The notes below the pieces were generated by a model. It did no database searches. It saw nothing but the letters and a program-made list of their open reading frames with translations, and was not told the DNA's origin. A stretch of DNA of 19,617 bases, from NCBI GenBank assembly GCA_029068025.1, contig JAIEDJ010000316.1, positions 9,031 to 28,647 of the forward strand, written 5' to 3'. Each line of letters starts with the position of its first letter. Positions within the stretch are counted from its first letter, which is position 1. This stretch comes from Oscillospiraceae bacterium (lineage in GTDB: Bacteria; Bacillota; Clostridia; Oscillospirales; Ruminococcaceae). Shown here piece after piece: positions 7,358 through 15,162 of the stretch. A program made the position numbers and the translations under genes.

Positions 7358-8085
7358 TAGAAATAGCGCTGTGCGATGATAACGCCGAGGATATTGAAAC
7401 GATCAGGCCGCTTGCAGAGAGGTTCGCTTCGGAGCATACGGATATCCCCTTGCGGCTGAGTGTGTTCGACTCGGCGGCGGAGCTGCTAAAGTCCGCTGAA
7501 AATAACGGCGGCTTCGACTTGTATATTCTCGATGTGGTGATGCCGGAAATGTCGGGGATACAGCTTGCGGAAATGATCCGCAGCCGCGGCGAGCACGCGG
7601 AGATAGTGTTCCTGACCGTATCGCGTGACTACGCGGTTGACGCTTTTTCGGTGTACGCCTGCGGATATTTGCTTAAACCGGTCCGCAAAGAGCAGTTTGA
7701 CGAAACTGTGCTTCGGGCGGTCCAGAAGCTTGCCCGGGAGAAAAGCGAGGTGCTTGCGGTAAAAACAAAGGAAGGCTTGAGAAGAATACCGCTGCATAAG
7801 ATCGTGATGATAGAGAGCTTCAACCACACACGCGAGATCACAATGACGGACGACAGTGTGCTGAAGACCTCCGCTACTCTTTCGGAGCTGTTCGGGCAGC
7901 TTGGCGGTTACGAGAACTTCTATATGCCGCACCGCGCGTATATCGCGAACCTGGATAACTCGGTGGGTATAGTACGCTACGATCTGCTCATGCTCGGAAA
8001 CCGCCGCATTCCGATACCGAAAAATCAGTTTGTAGCTGTACAGAAGATCGTTCAAAATCACTTTTTCAAGAAAAAAAATATATAA
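7354..8085 (+). CDS. LytTR-family response regulator
   Basis: 243 residues from TTG 7354. This start forms a 4-base TTGA overlap with the kinase stop, lies 5 bases after GAGGTGG, and yields the usual N-terminus MIEIALCDDN. GTG 7345 (three more residues) is the alternative. The receiver domain shows the acidic pair Asp8/Asp9, phospho-acceptor Asp60 in LYILDVVMPEMSG and the conserved lysine in LLKPV. The C-terminal LytTR DNA-binding domain spans about 135-238, including MIESFNHTREI and FYMPHRAYIANLDN. Regulators of this type (AgrA, VirR, ComE) bind pairs of short direct repeats at target promoters. It is almost certainly the partner of the fused kinase just upstream. The terminator begins at its stop codon. 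Confidence 0.95.
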   Translation: MIEIALCDDNAEDIETIRPLAERFASEHTDIPLRLSVFDSAAELLKSAENNGGFDLYILDVVMPEMSGIQLAEMIRSRGEHAEIVFLTVSRDYAVDAFSVYACGYLLKPVRKEQFDETVLRAVQKLAREKSEVLAVKTKEGLRRIPLHKIVMIESFNHTREITMTDDSVLKTSATLSELFGQLGGYENFYMPHRAYIANLDNSVGIVRYDLLMLGNRRIPIPKNQFVAVQKIVQNHFFKKKNI

Positions 8086-8129
8086 AAAAGCGCTCACAAA
8101 ACGATCAAATCGTTTCGCAAGCGCTTTTT
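8085..8129. terminator. bidirectional intrinsic terminator
   Basis: A 10-bp stem (AAAAAGCGCT 8085-8094 with AGCGCTTTTT 8120-8129) encloses a second 7-bp stem (AAACGAT 8099-8105 with ATCGTTT 8109-8115). The A and T runs at its two ends make it work on both strands. It ends the signalling operon (+) and the ABC exporter operon (-), which converge here. Confidence 0.9.
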
Positions 8130-8153
8130 ATGATTATTCACTTCGCGCGTTTG

Positions 8154-9959
8154 TCAAACGTAATATTGAGCCTGCGCCCGGAACATCTCCGAATAAATGC
8201 CGCCGTCGAGCTTTACAAGCTCGTCGTGCGTTCCCAGCTCCTTGATCGTGCCCTCGCTGAACACGGCTATTCTGTCGCAGAACCTGCAGCTTGACAGCCT
8301 GTGCGAGATATACACAGCCGTTTTGCCGCCCACAAGCTCATTGAACCTGCAGTATATCTCGTACTCCGCCACGGGGTCGAGCGCCGCGGTCGGCTCGTCA
8401 AGGATCACCACGGGCGCGTCCTTATACAGCGCCCGCGCTATGGCGAGCTTCTGCTGCTCGCCGCCCGAAAGCTGAACGCCGTCGCGGTCAAATTCGCGAA
8501 ACATCAGGGTATCGCGCCCCTTCGGGAGCGAATTTATTTTGCCCAGCAGCCCGACCTTTTCAAACATAGCGTCGGCAGCTTCGTCGCCGGCCTCTGCGCC
8601 AAGAAGCACGTTGTCCTTCGCTGAAAACGACAGCAGTTTGAAATCCTGAAATACCACCGAGAACAGCTTCATATATTCGTCGTAATCATACTCACGGATA
8701 TTCACGCCGTCTATAAGGATCTCGCCCTCGTCGGTGTCGTAAAGCCTGCACAGCAGCTTGATAAAGGTTGTCTTTCCCGTGCCGTTAAGCCCGACTACCG
8801 AAAGCCGTTCGCCCGCCTTTATGGTTATGGAAACATTTTTCAGAACCTGCACTCCCGTGTTCGGATAAGAAAAGCTGACGTTTCGAAACTCTATCTCGTG
8901 CGGAGTTTTCAGATCCTCAAAACGGCGGTTGCCCTTTTGCAGCATAGGCGGATATTCCATCAGCTTAACGACCTCATATCCGTAATTGCAGAGCTTGACT
9001 ATATCCTGATACCCGAAAACAGCGCCCTGTACCGAGCTGTTGAGCGTACTTCCCGCCGAGACGAGCTGCGAAAATGTTCCGATAGTGATCTTTCCGAAAA
9101 TAGCCAGTGCGCCGAGATAAAGATAAGTACCGAAATCGCGTATCGCCGTAACGGCGGTATCGAGAATATCCAGCGGAAATTTTCGGTTTTCCCTGTCCTC
9201 ATTGAACGCCATGATACGGTCAGCCTGCTCGTTGGATTTTTTAATGAGCGTATCCGCCGCGCCGTACAGCCGAACGTCCTTTCCGAAGCGAAAATCCTCC
9301 AGCTCACGCAAAACATATCTTAGTATCCGCTCCACCTTTGAAAGCTCGCCGAAATACTTGATCTCGATCTTGTTCTTGCGGCTGTTTATCACCGCCGAGA
9401 CCGCCAGCAGCACCGCAATGATAAGAAGCATCCACGGGGCATTGAACGCCAGCACCGTCACCGCTCCGAATATTTTCAGCGCGTTTGTGATTATCGTGAA
9501 AAACGCCGTAGAGATCCCGTATACTCCGTCGGAATAGTCCAGTCCCTCGCGTCCGCGGTTTATCTGGTCGAGCGCGTCCTTGTTCTCGGTCAGCGCGAAA
9601 TCTATTTCCATGCAGCGCTGCGAGATATCCTCGGCAACGAAATTATAGAATTTGTGCGAGTACTTTTTCAGATGGTTGGACAGCACGGAGTTTACCATTG
9701 ACACACCGACTTTCAGTGTTATCATCAGTACCGCATAGGTGATCACCGTTTTCGCGCTGCGTTCGGGGCTTATCAGCGAGTCCATGAGCAGCGGCATAAA
9801 GATTATCTCGGGGAACGGTACGGCAGCGCCGATGATCACATTCACCGCCGAGAGGATAAAATAAGCCTTGTCGAACTTCCATGCGGCGGGAAAGAAGTAT
9901 TTCAGCGTTTTTCTTACCGTATGCCCGCGTTTCTCGTTCTTTTTGGGAAAATTACTCAT
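8154..9959 (-). CDS. ABC exporter half-transporter (membrane plus ATPase), subunit B
   Basis: 601 residues; AGGAGGGG precedes ATG 9959. The N-terminal 330 residues hold about six membrane helices of the type I exporter fold. The C-terminal ATPase has Walker A GLNGTGKTT (about 387-395), Q-loop FQDF, signature LSGGEQQK (about 495), Walker B VVILDEPTAALDP (about 515) with the catalytic Glu, and H-loop YISHRLSS. Its ATP site looks complete. It overlaps the similar upstream gene by 8 bases, so the two are translated together and probably form a heterodimer that exports a peptide, lipid or drug. Substrate cannot be read from sequence: there is no peptidase C39 domain and no precursor-peptide gene nearby. 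Confidence 0.93.
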   Translation of the reverse strand: MSNFPKKNEKRGHTVRKTLKYFFPAAWKFDKAYFILSAVNVIIGAAVPFPEIIFMPLLMDSLISPERSAKTVITYAVLMITLKVGVSMVNSVLSNHLKKYSHKFYNFVAEDISQRCMEIDFALTENKDALDQINRGREGLDYSDGVYGISTAFFTIITNALKIFGAVTVLAFNAPWMLLIIAVLLAVSAVINSRKNKIEIKYFGELSKVERILRYVLRELEDFRFGKDVRLYGAADTLIKKSNEQADRIMAFNEDRENRKFPLDILDTAVTAIRDFGTYLYLGALAIFGKITIGTFSQLVSAGSTLNSSVQGAVFGYQDIVKLCNYGYEVVKLMEYPPMLQKGNRRFEDLKTPHEIEFRNVSFSYPNTGVQVLKNVSITIKAGERLSVVGLNGTGKTTFIKLLCRLYDTDEGEILIDGVNIREYDYDEYMKLFSVVFQDFKLLSFSAKDNVLLGAEAGDEAADAMFEKVGLLGKINSLPKGRDTLMFREFDRDGVQLSGGEQQKLAIARALYKDAPVVILDEPTAALDPVAEYEIYCRFNELVGGKTAVYISHRLSSCRFCDRIAVFSEGTIKELGTHDELVKLDGGIYSEMFRAQAQYYV

Positions 9960-11850
9960 GAACGGCCCCTCCTTTTTTTGCGATCATCTCGGAGGGCGTT
10001 TCGTCATCTATGTAATACTGCGCCTGAACGCGGAACATCTCCGCATACGCGCCGTTCTTTTCAAGCAGCTCCTTGTGAGTGCCGTACTCCACCATTTCTC
10101 CCGCGGCGAACATAGCGATATTGTCGCAGAAGCGCGTGGAGGAGAGCCTGTGCGATATGTACACAGCCGTTCTGTCTCCGATCATTCCGTCAAAGCTCTG
10201 ATACAGACGGTGCTCCGCGAGAGCGTCCAGCGCCGCCGTGGGTTCGTCGAGGATCACTATCGGCGCGTCTTTATACAGCGCTCTTGCCAGCGCGAGCTTC
10301 TGCTTCTCGCCGCCCGAGAGATCAACGCCGTCGTCATACAGAACCTTCAGAATTTCGGTGTCCATTCCGTTCGGGAGATCGTCCAGCTTTTCGCTCATTC
10401 CGGCGCTTCGGAGATACCGCTCGGCAAGATTCGTATCGGTCTCGCCTGCGGTGCGCATGGAAACGTTTTCCGATAATTTGAACGCGAACAATTCCACTTC
10501 CTGAAAAGCGGGCGCGAACAGCTTAAAGTATTCCGCCCTGTCGAATTCGCGGATATCCGTGCCGTTGCATAGGATACGCCCCTCCGTCACGTCATACAGC
10601 CGAAGCAGCAGCTTTATGAACGTGGTCTTTCCCGCGCCGTTAAGCCCCACGACCGCAAGCCGCCGGCCGGCTTCAAGCGTTAAATTAAGATCTTTAAGCG
10701 CGTATTTATCCTGACCCTTGTATTTAAACGAAACGTTCTCGAATTTGAAAATATATTTGTCCGTCTTCGGCACGGGAACGGTTTTTTTATCGCTTTCGGC
10801 ATTCGGAATATCCATAAAGCTGCGGAAATCGTCCACACGCGATGAACGGTCTCTCATATCGCCAAGCGACTGCAAAAACGAGTGGATATTCCCCATAAAT
10901 GTGATAGCACTGCCGCTGTACAAAAGAAAATTGCCTATCGAAAGACCGTTTGTGAGCATACCGCAGATCAGCCATCCGAAGATCACGGCGGTTTGGATAA
11001 GCGTAATGACGGACGAAAAGATCGTATAGTACATCCAGTACTGCCGGTATTGGATCCAGCGGCTGAGCTCATCGTCATCGAGCTCTTTTTGCTTTTTTCC
11101 GAGCCATTCTCTCATTCCGAAAAGCCTTACATCCTTGGCGTAGGAAAAATCCGTCGAAACCGTGATCATATAATCGAGTTTGCGCCAATTCCCCGCCATA
11201 GCATCCCACAAGACTGCCTTTGCTTTTATGCGGATATAGTCAAAATACTCAAAATTAATAAGCGACAACACAACAATGATCACAACTATCCACGGATCAA
11301 GCGTTGAAATAATACTCACCGCTGTGATAATGCAGGTGAACTGCGTCATCAGGGTCTGCATATCCTGCATAAAACCCAGTACGCCGTTGTTGTTCTTCGC
11401 CGTGGCTCGCTTCGCCTTTTGCAGTCTGTCGAGCATATCGGGAGTTTCAAGCGTTTCGTATTCCATGCCCAGAACCTTTGCTATACGCTCCTTGGCTATG
11501 CAAAGCCTTATATATAAACGCCCCAGCTCAAACCTTTTCTTTGCGAATGCGTTCAATGTCATCATAACAAGCTCCGCCGCTGTCGTTCCGATAACGAGGT
11601 ACACCAGCGGCATTATGTCCTTGTTTTCCATAGCCGACTGCCGCTCGATGATGTCCACGACGAGCTTTCCTATAAACGTCCATATATAGGACATAGACGC
11701 GCCCGCGATCCCGCCCAGAAGCAGCAGCCATATCATAGACTTCCGGTATTTCAGAAATGCCCGCAAAATATATTTGCAGTTGCTGAGCACGCCATAGTCA
11801 TGATGAAGCTCGTCATCCTGCTCCAACTTCTTCGCCTTGAAAATAAACAT
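9952..11850 (-). CDS. ABC exporter half-transporter (membrane plus ATPase), subunit A
   Basis: 632 residues; TGGAGGAC lies about 8 bases before ATG 11850. It has an N-terminal membrane half with about six helices (first near 38-60, GIAGASMSYIWTF) and a C-terminal ATPase with Walker A GLNGAGKTT (about 400), Q-loop FQEV, signature LSGGEKQK (about 509), Walker B IVILDEPTAALDA and H-loop YISHRLSS. Both half-transporters keep the Walker B Glu and the signature, so neither ATP site is obviously degenerate, unlike many heterodimeric exporters. It is the first gene of a two-gene operon with its own promoter. Divergence from the downstream copy is large enough to rule out a recent duplication. Confidence 0.93.
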   Translation of the reverse strand: MFIFKAKKLEQDDELHHDYGVLSNCKYILRAFLKYRKSMIWLLLLGGIAGASMSYIWTFIGKLVVDIIERQSAMENKDIMPLVYLVIGTTAAELVMMTLNAFAKKRFELGRLYIRLCIAKERIAKVLGMEYETLETPDMLDRLQKAKRATAKNNNGVLGFMQDMQTLMTQFTCIITAVSIISTLDPWIVVIIVVLSLINFEYFDYIRIKAKAVLWDAMAGNWRKLDYMITVSTDFSYAKDVRLFGMREWLGKKQKELDDDELSRWIQYRQYWMYYTIFSSVITLIQTAVIFGWLICGMLTNGLSIGNFLLYSGSAITFMGNIHSFLQSLGDMRDRSSRVDDFRSFMDIPNAESDKKTVPVPKTDKYIFKFENVSFKYKGQDKYALKDLNLTLEAGRRLAVVGLNGAGKTTFIKLLLRLYDVTEGRILCNGTDIREFDRAEYFKLFAPAFQEVELFAFKLSENVSMRTAGETDTNLAERYLRSAGMSEKLDDLPNGMDTEILKVLYDDGVDLSGGEKQKLALARALYKDAPIVILDEPTAALDALAEHRLYQSFDGMIGDRTAVYISHRLSSTRFCDNIAMFAAGEMVEYGTHKELLEKNGAYAEMFRVQAQYYIDDETPSEMIAKKGGAVHE

Positions 11851-11925
11851 TCGATATGTCCTCCATTACAAGCAGCCGCCTGCGGGAATCATTTATCCGC
11901 CTATCAGGAAATATACTCCCTCATC

Positions 11926-11954
11926 ATTGTAACATATTTCCGGTAAAAAATCAA
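11926..11954 (-). promoter_or_regulatory. promoter of the ABC exporter operon
   Basis: On the minus strand TTGATT (11954-11949), a 17-base spacer and TACAAT (11931-11926) preceded by TGT, an extended -10. The start point would be near 11919, leaving a leader of about 70 bases before ATG 11850. Confidence 0.65.
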
Positions 11955-12027
11955 CCGATATTCGCCGTGATCAAATTATGTATTCCGTCACAGAGCAAGA
12001 GATCTCCGGATATTTCCTTCTGATATC

Positions 12028-12062
12028 AAAAAGATCCCGCGACCCTTTTGCATGGTCGCGGG
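12028..12062 (-). terminator. intrinsic terminator after the DUF389 gene
   Basis: On the minus strand a perfect 9-bp GC-rich stem (CCCGCGACC at 12062-12054 with GGTCGCGGG at 12044-12036) is followed by ATC and five T. It starts 6 bases after the stop codon at 12069 and separates this gene from the ABC operon. Confidence 0.88.
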
Positions 12063-12068
12063 AAATAA

Positions 12069-13442
12069 TTACCGGGGCGCGGAGGTTATCAGCTCCGCGC
12101 GTTCAATTCCGCTTTCGAGAATAAGCCAGTTCTTTATGGTCTGCGTTTCATCTTCTGTCAATGGTTCTTCGACGTCTGCGGTCAGAATAACATACTCGCC
12201 GTCCTTGCCCGACATAGTTCCGCAGTAGCAGTCATGCAGCTTCGTAAAAACCGCTGAAGCGTTCCTGGATAGTTTTATGTAATCGACGCGGCTTTCCATG
12301 TCACGTTCAAAGCCGTCCAGCCTTTCCCGCTGTTCGTCAAGCATCGCTTTTTGTTCTGCCAGCTGTTCGTTCAGCTCCTGAATAGTCCTTTCCTGAACGG
12401 CAATGGTTATTTTGTCGTTGTTCTCGCTCTCAATGACTGTCCTATTCTGCGTAACGCGCAGGGTATAATCCTTGAGATTATATTGAACCAATTCCTTTTC
12501 AAGGAGGTCTATCACCTCGTCGGAAACGGTGGCTCCCACAAGCGAAACGGATATCACCCTGTTTACGTTGTCAGCGCTGCTCTGCACGACCTGGGTATCG
12601 GCAAACACAAACTCATTGTTGATATAATTAGTGATATTGCGCTCCATTACGGTCGTGTAAACGGTCACAGCGCCGATAAGTATGCTTGGTATTACAGTTA
12701 TCACTGTAATAACCGTCACGGCTCTTTTTATCTTCTTTTGCTTTTTGATATCGGCAATATCATTTGCGGGAATTTTCAGCACCTTTGTCACGAACGCTGC
12801 CGAAAGCATGATAAACAAAGTATTTATCGCAAACAAATAAAACGCTCCGAGCAAAAAACGCAGCTGAAACGTCGCGATACCGTACCCGGCTGTGCAGAGC
12901 GGCGGCATAAGCGCAGTCGCGATAGCCACTCCGGGAATGACGTTGCTTTTCTTCTGCCGCGTATTTCCTATCGTTCCCGCAATGCCGCCGAACAGCGCGA
13001 TAAGCACGTCCCATATCGTCGGGCTTGTACGCGCGATCATCTCGCTTGTGGGAATGTCAAGCGGCGTTATAATGAAATATAAAGTTGAGGTTATAAGACT
13101 GATGACCACCTGCGTCGCGAAGCGTGTGAGCGCCCTGCGGAGCATTGCGAGGTCTCTCACTGCGAGAGAATATCCCATTGTCAGTATTCCGCTCATAAGC
13201 GGCGAGATAAGCATTGCTCCGATTATCACGGCGGTGGAATTCACGTTCAAGCCTATTGACGCAATCAATATCGCGAGCATAAGTATCCACATATTCGAGC
13301 CGCGAATGACTGTGTTTTCCTCCATCATCTCGCGCAGTTCGCCGTGATCCATGGTGTCCTTGCGCATATCGAACAGGTTGCGGAAGAAGTATCTGACTCC
13401 CGCCTTCACCTTTGACGAACTGACTTGATTTTTTTCACTCAT
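12069..13442 (-). CDS. DUF389 family membrane protein with C-terminal coiled coil
   Basis: 457 residues; GGAGGG lies 8 bases before ATG 13442. A cytoplasmic N-terminus leads into several membrane segments carrying hallmarks of the DUF389 family (TIGR00341-like): GLNVNSTAVIIGAMLISPLM (about 65-85), a segment near GGIAGTIGNTRQ, and GVAIATALMPPLCTAGYG (about 172-190). After the last helix (about 240-265) comes a soluble region, then a coiled coil (about 350-385, EQLAEQKAMLDEQRERLDG) and an acidic end. The family is widespread in bacteria and its role is unknown; older transport labels are unproven. It follows the flippase gene by 80 bases in the same direction and may be read through from that operon; I found no convincing promoter of its own. 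Confidence 0.88.
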   Translation of the reverse strand: MSEKNQVSSSKVKAGVRYFFRNLFDMRKDTMDHGELREMMEENTVIRGSNMWILMLAILIASIGLNVNSTAVIIGAMLISPLMSGILTMGYSLAVRDLAMLRRALTRFATQVVISLITSTLYFIITPLDIPTSEMIARTSPTIWDVLIALFGGIAGTIGNTRQKKSNVIPGVAIATALMPPLCTAGYGIATFQLRFLLGAFYLFAINTLFIMLSAAFVTKVLKIPANDIADIKKQKKIKRAVTVITVITVIPSILIGAVTVYTTVMERNITNYINNEFVFADTQVVQSSADNVNRVISVSLVGATVSDEVIDLLEKELVQYNLKDYTLRVTQNRTVIESENNDKITIAVQERTIQELNEQLAEQKAMLDEQRERLDGFERDMESRVDYIKLSRNASAVFTKLHDCYCGTMSGKDGEYVILTADVEEPLTEDETQTIKNWLILESGIERAELITSAPR

Positions 13443-13522
13443 GATCTGATCCCTCCGTTTTTTCGTTTATATGATCGCTCCGCCAATTAATTATTATATG
13501 TCGGTCCGGAACCGACGGTCTA

Positions 13523-14926
13523 TCACCGATGTATCATAGCGCGCATTGCCGACAATACGGGTCTTATATTTACAAGCAGGACCACAAAAGCTATTCCCGA
13601 AATGTAAATAAGGCTTTTTTGCCCCACAGTCAATATGCACATCAGAAGAAGCATACAGGTGTTGAGGACGTTCCTTAAAACCGAAAATCGGAAAGGCACT
13701 ATGCGGCGGACGTCTGTTATCCTTATCCAGAAGCATACAAGGTAGCATACAAATGTCGCTGTCGCCGCGCCATGCACCCCCAGCCTTGGGATAAGGCATA
13801 TATTGAGCAGAATGTTTGCCGCGCAGGCAACGGAGACCGTAACAAGAGAATTCAGCGTGCGCCTGGCGGCAGTATATATACCCATCAGAAATATATCAAG
13901 ACAGGCGAAAACAACCGCTGTAATGAGCACCGGGGCATACAGATATGCGCCGGAGTATTCCGGAAAGGCATCATAATTTATCAGCAAAGCGGATATCGGC
14001 TTTATCATCAGAATAAGAGCTGCCCCGCCTATGAAAAGAACGGACTCATAAGTACGGCAGACCTTCCCGTAAAATTCACTCCGCTCCGGGGAGTCGTTTT
14101 CGGTAATAGCCGATATGTTCCACGCCTGAAAGAAAACCGCGGACAGCATGGAGATAAGGTTCGGCAGCTTTGCGGCGGCGCAATATATCCCCGCCTCGCC
14201 TTCACTGCAAAGATTTCCTATAAATATCTGATCGGAAAATCCCGTAAACGTCCACATGACCGTCGTGGGGATAAGGGGCAGGGAAAACTTCATCAGTTTT
14301 TTTCCAAGCTCCTTGCTGAAAGACCGTATATCAAAAAAGCCGCCCACTCCCGCAGCCGTAAAGAGGAAAACAGCCGAACAGGTGTCCGACAATATCACAG
14401 ACAGCATAAATCCCCCCACCCCCATTTCCAGGCGGGAGATAAATACGGTACTCAGAACAAACAATATCATTGTTGTGAGTATGCCGTCAAAAGCAAATAG
14501 CCTTACCATTCCCCTTGCCTTAACAAACTGAGAGCATAAGGAACGTGCCGCCGACATGATCACATAAACCGCCAGCAGAACGGCATATTCCCTTATTGGC
14601 GCAAGAATAGGGATCGGCTGTATAAAAGGCATAAGCAGCGCCATAAGCAGCAGCCCCGTGAATATTATCGCAGAGGCGGTGGTGAATACCTGCTTTTTGT
14701 CATAGCTTTTGTCAAGACCGTACCTCACCACCGCCTCCGTTAAGGAAAAAGTGAACACGGGCAGCAGAAAGAGCGCGGTCGTTTCAATGAGCGTCTTGGT
14801 ATAGAATCCCTCGGGGCTTATATGTCTTGTGTAAAGGTTGTTGAGAAGAAGTGAAAATATCTTTGAGCCGAAGCTCCCCACCGCAAAAACGACGGTATTG
14901 AATGCCAGCTTTTTATACTTGTCCAT
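13523..14926 (-). CDS. oligosaccharide flippase (MOP superfamily, Wzx-like)
   Basis: 467 residues from ATG 14926, which has AGGGG 8 bases upstream; a TTG at 14944 is less likely. About 12-14 membrane helices run the whole length, with the N-terminus KLAFNTVVFAVGSFGSKIFSLLL typical of polysaccharide biosynthesis and export proteins, and a C-terminal bundle with LTAARRTLN-like and LIPRLGVHGAATAT motifs (glycine-rich turn common in Wzx and MurJ-related proteins). It would move lipid-linked sugar units across the cytoplasmic membrane. No glycosyltransferase lies in the window, so the sugar is unknown. A MITE-like element ends about 30 bases before its start codon. Confidence 0.9.
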   Translation of the reverse strand: MDKYKKLAFNTVVFAVGSFGSKIFSLLLNNLYTRHISPEGFYTKTLIETTALFLLPVFTFSLTEAVVRYGLDKSYDKKQVFTTASAIIFTGLLLMALLMPFIQPIPILAPIREYAVLLAVYVIMSAARSLCSQFVKARGMVRLFAFDGILTTMILFVLSTVFISRLEMGVGGFMLSVILSDTCSAVFLFTAAGVGGFFDIRSFSKELGKKLMKFSLPLIPTTVMWTFTGFSDQIFIGNLCSEGEAGIYCAAAKLPNLISMLSAVFFQAWNISAITENDSPERSEFYGKVCRTYESVLFIGGAALILMIKPISALLINYDAFPEYSGAYLYAPVLITAVVFACLDIFLMGIYTAARRTLNSLVTVSVACAANILLNICLIPRLGVHGAATATFVCYLVCFWIRITDVRRIVPFRFSVLRNVLNTCMLLLMCILTVGQKSLIYISGIAFVVLLVNIRPVLSAMRAMIHR

Positions 14927-14955
14927 GCTTTTCACCCCTGTCAATGGGATATTCA

Positions 14956-15162
14956 GAGCCTGTTTAGTGTCTTGAAGTGCGCAGATCGCGCAGCAGATTT
15001 TTCGGTAGACGACGGCAATTTTTCGCAGATGTACTTTATGTACACATTATGCCTTCGGCAAAACGCTCAAGAAAAATTGCCTAAGTATGCCGGAAAAGCG
15101 TTTTGCGCGGAGCGCATAATGCATGCAAGCGAGATGCGTGCTGAGAGATACTAAACAGGCTC
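14956..15162. mobile_element. 207-bp MITE-like element
   Basis: The ends are inverted repeats of 17 bp with one mismatch, beginning GAGCCTGTTTAGT (14956-14972 against 15146-15162). A TCA trinucleotide flanks both sides (14953-14955 and 15163-15165), fitting a 3-bp target duplication of the TNA kind made by some IS5-family elements. A nested inverted repeat GGCAATTTTTC (15014-15024) with GAAAAATTGCC (15071-15081) lies inside. There is no transposase; a 60-codon open frame through it is best seen as accidental. It is a non-autonomous element that would need a transposase in trans. Confidence 0.75.

Noticed and set aside
8154..11850. Lantibiotic or bacteriocin export cluster
   Set aside because: The exporters lack a C39 peptidase domain and no precursor peptide or modification enzyme gene was found beside them.
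13470..13516. Possible promoter (TATAAT on the minus strand) and 6-bp hairpin (13500-13505/13511-13516) between flippase and DUF389 genes
   Set aside because: No acceptable -35 box lies 16-18 bases upstream, and the hairpin lacks a T-run, so neither promoter nor terminator could be supported.
13772..14500. 242-codon plus-strand open frame antisense to the flippase
   Set aside because: Highly basic low-quality translation with no domain, opposite a clear membrane protein.
14972..15154. 60-codon open frame inside the MITE-like element
   Set aside because: No ribosome binding site, lies wholly between the inverted ends, and is better explained by the repeat sequence itself; it is not a transposase.
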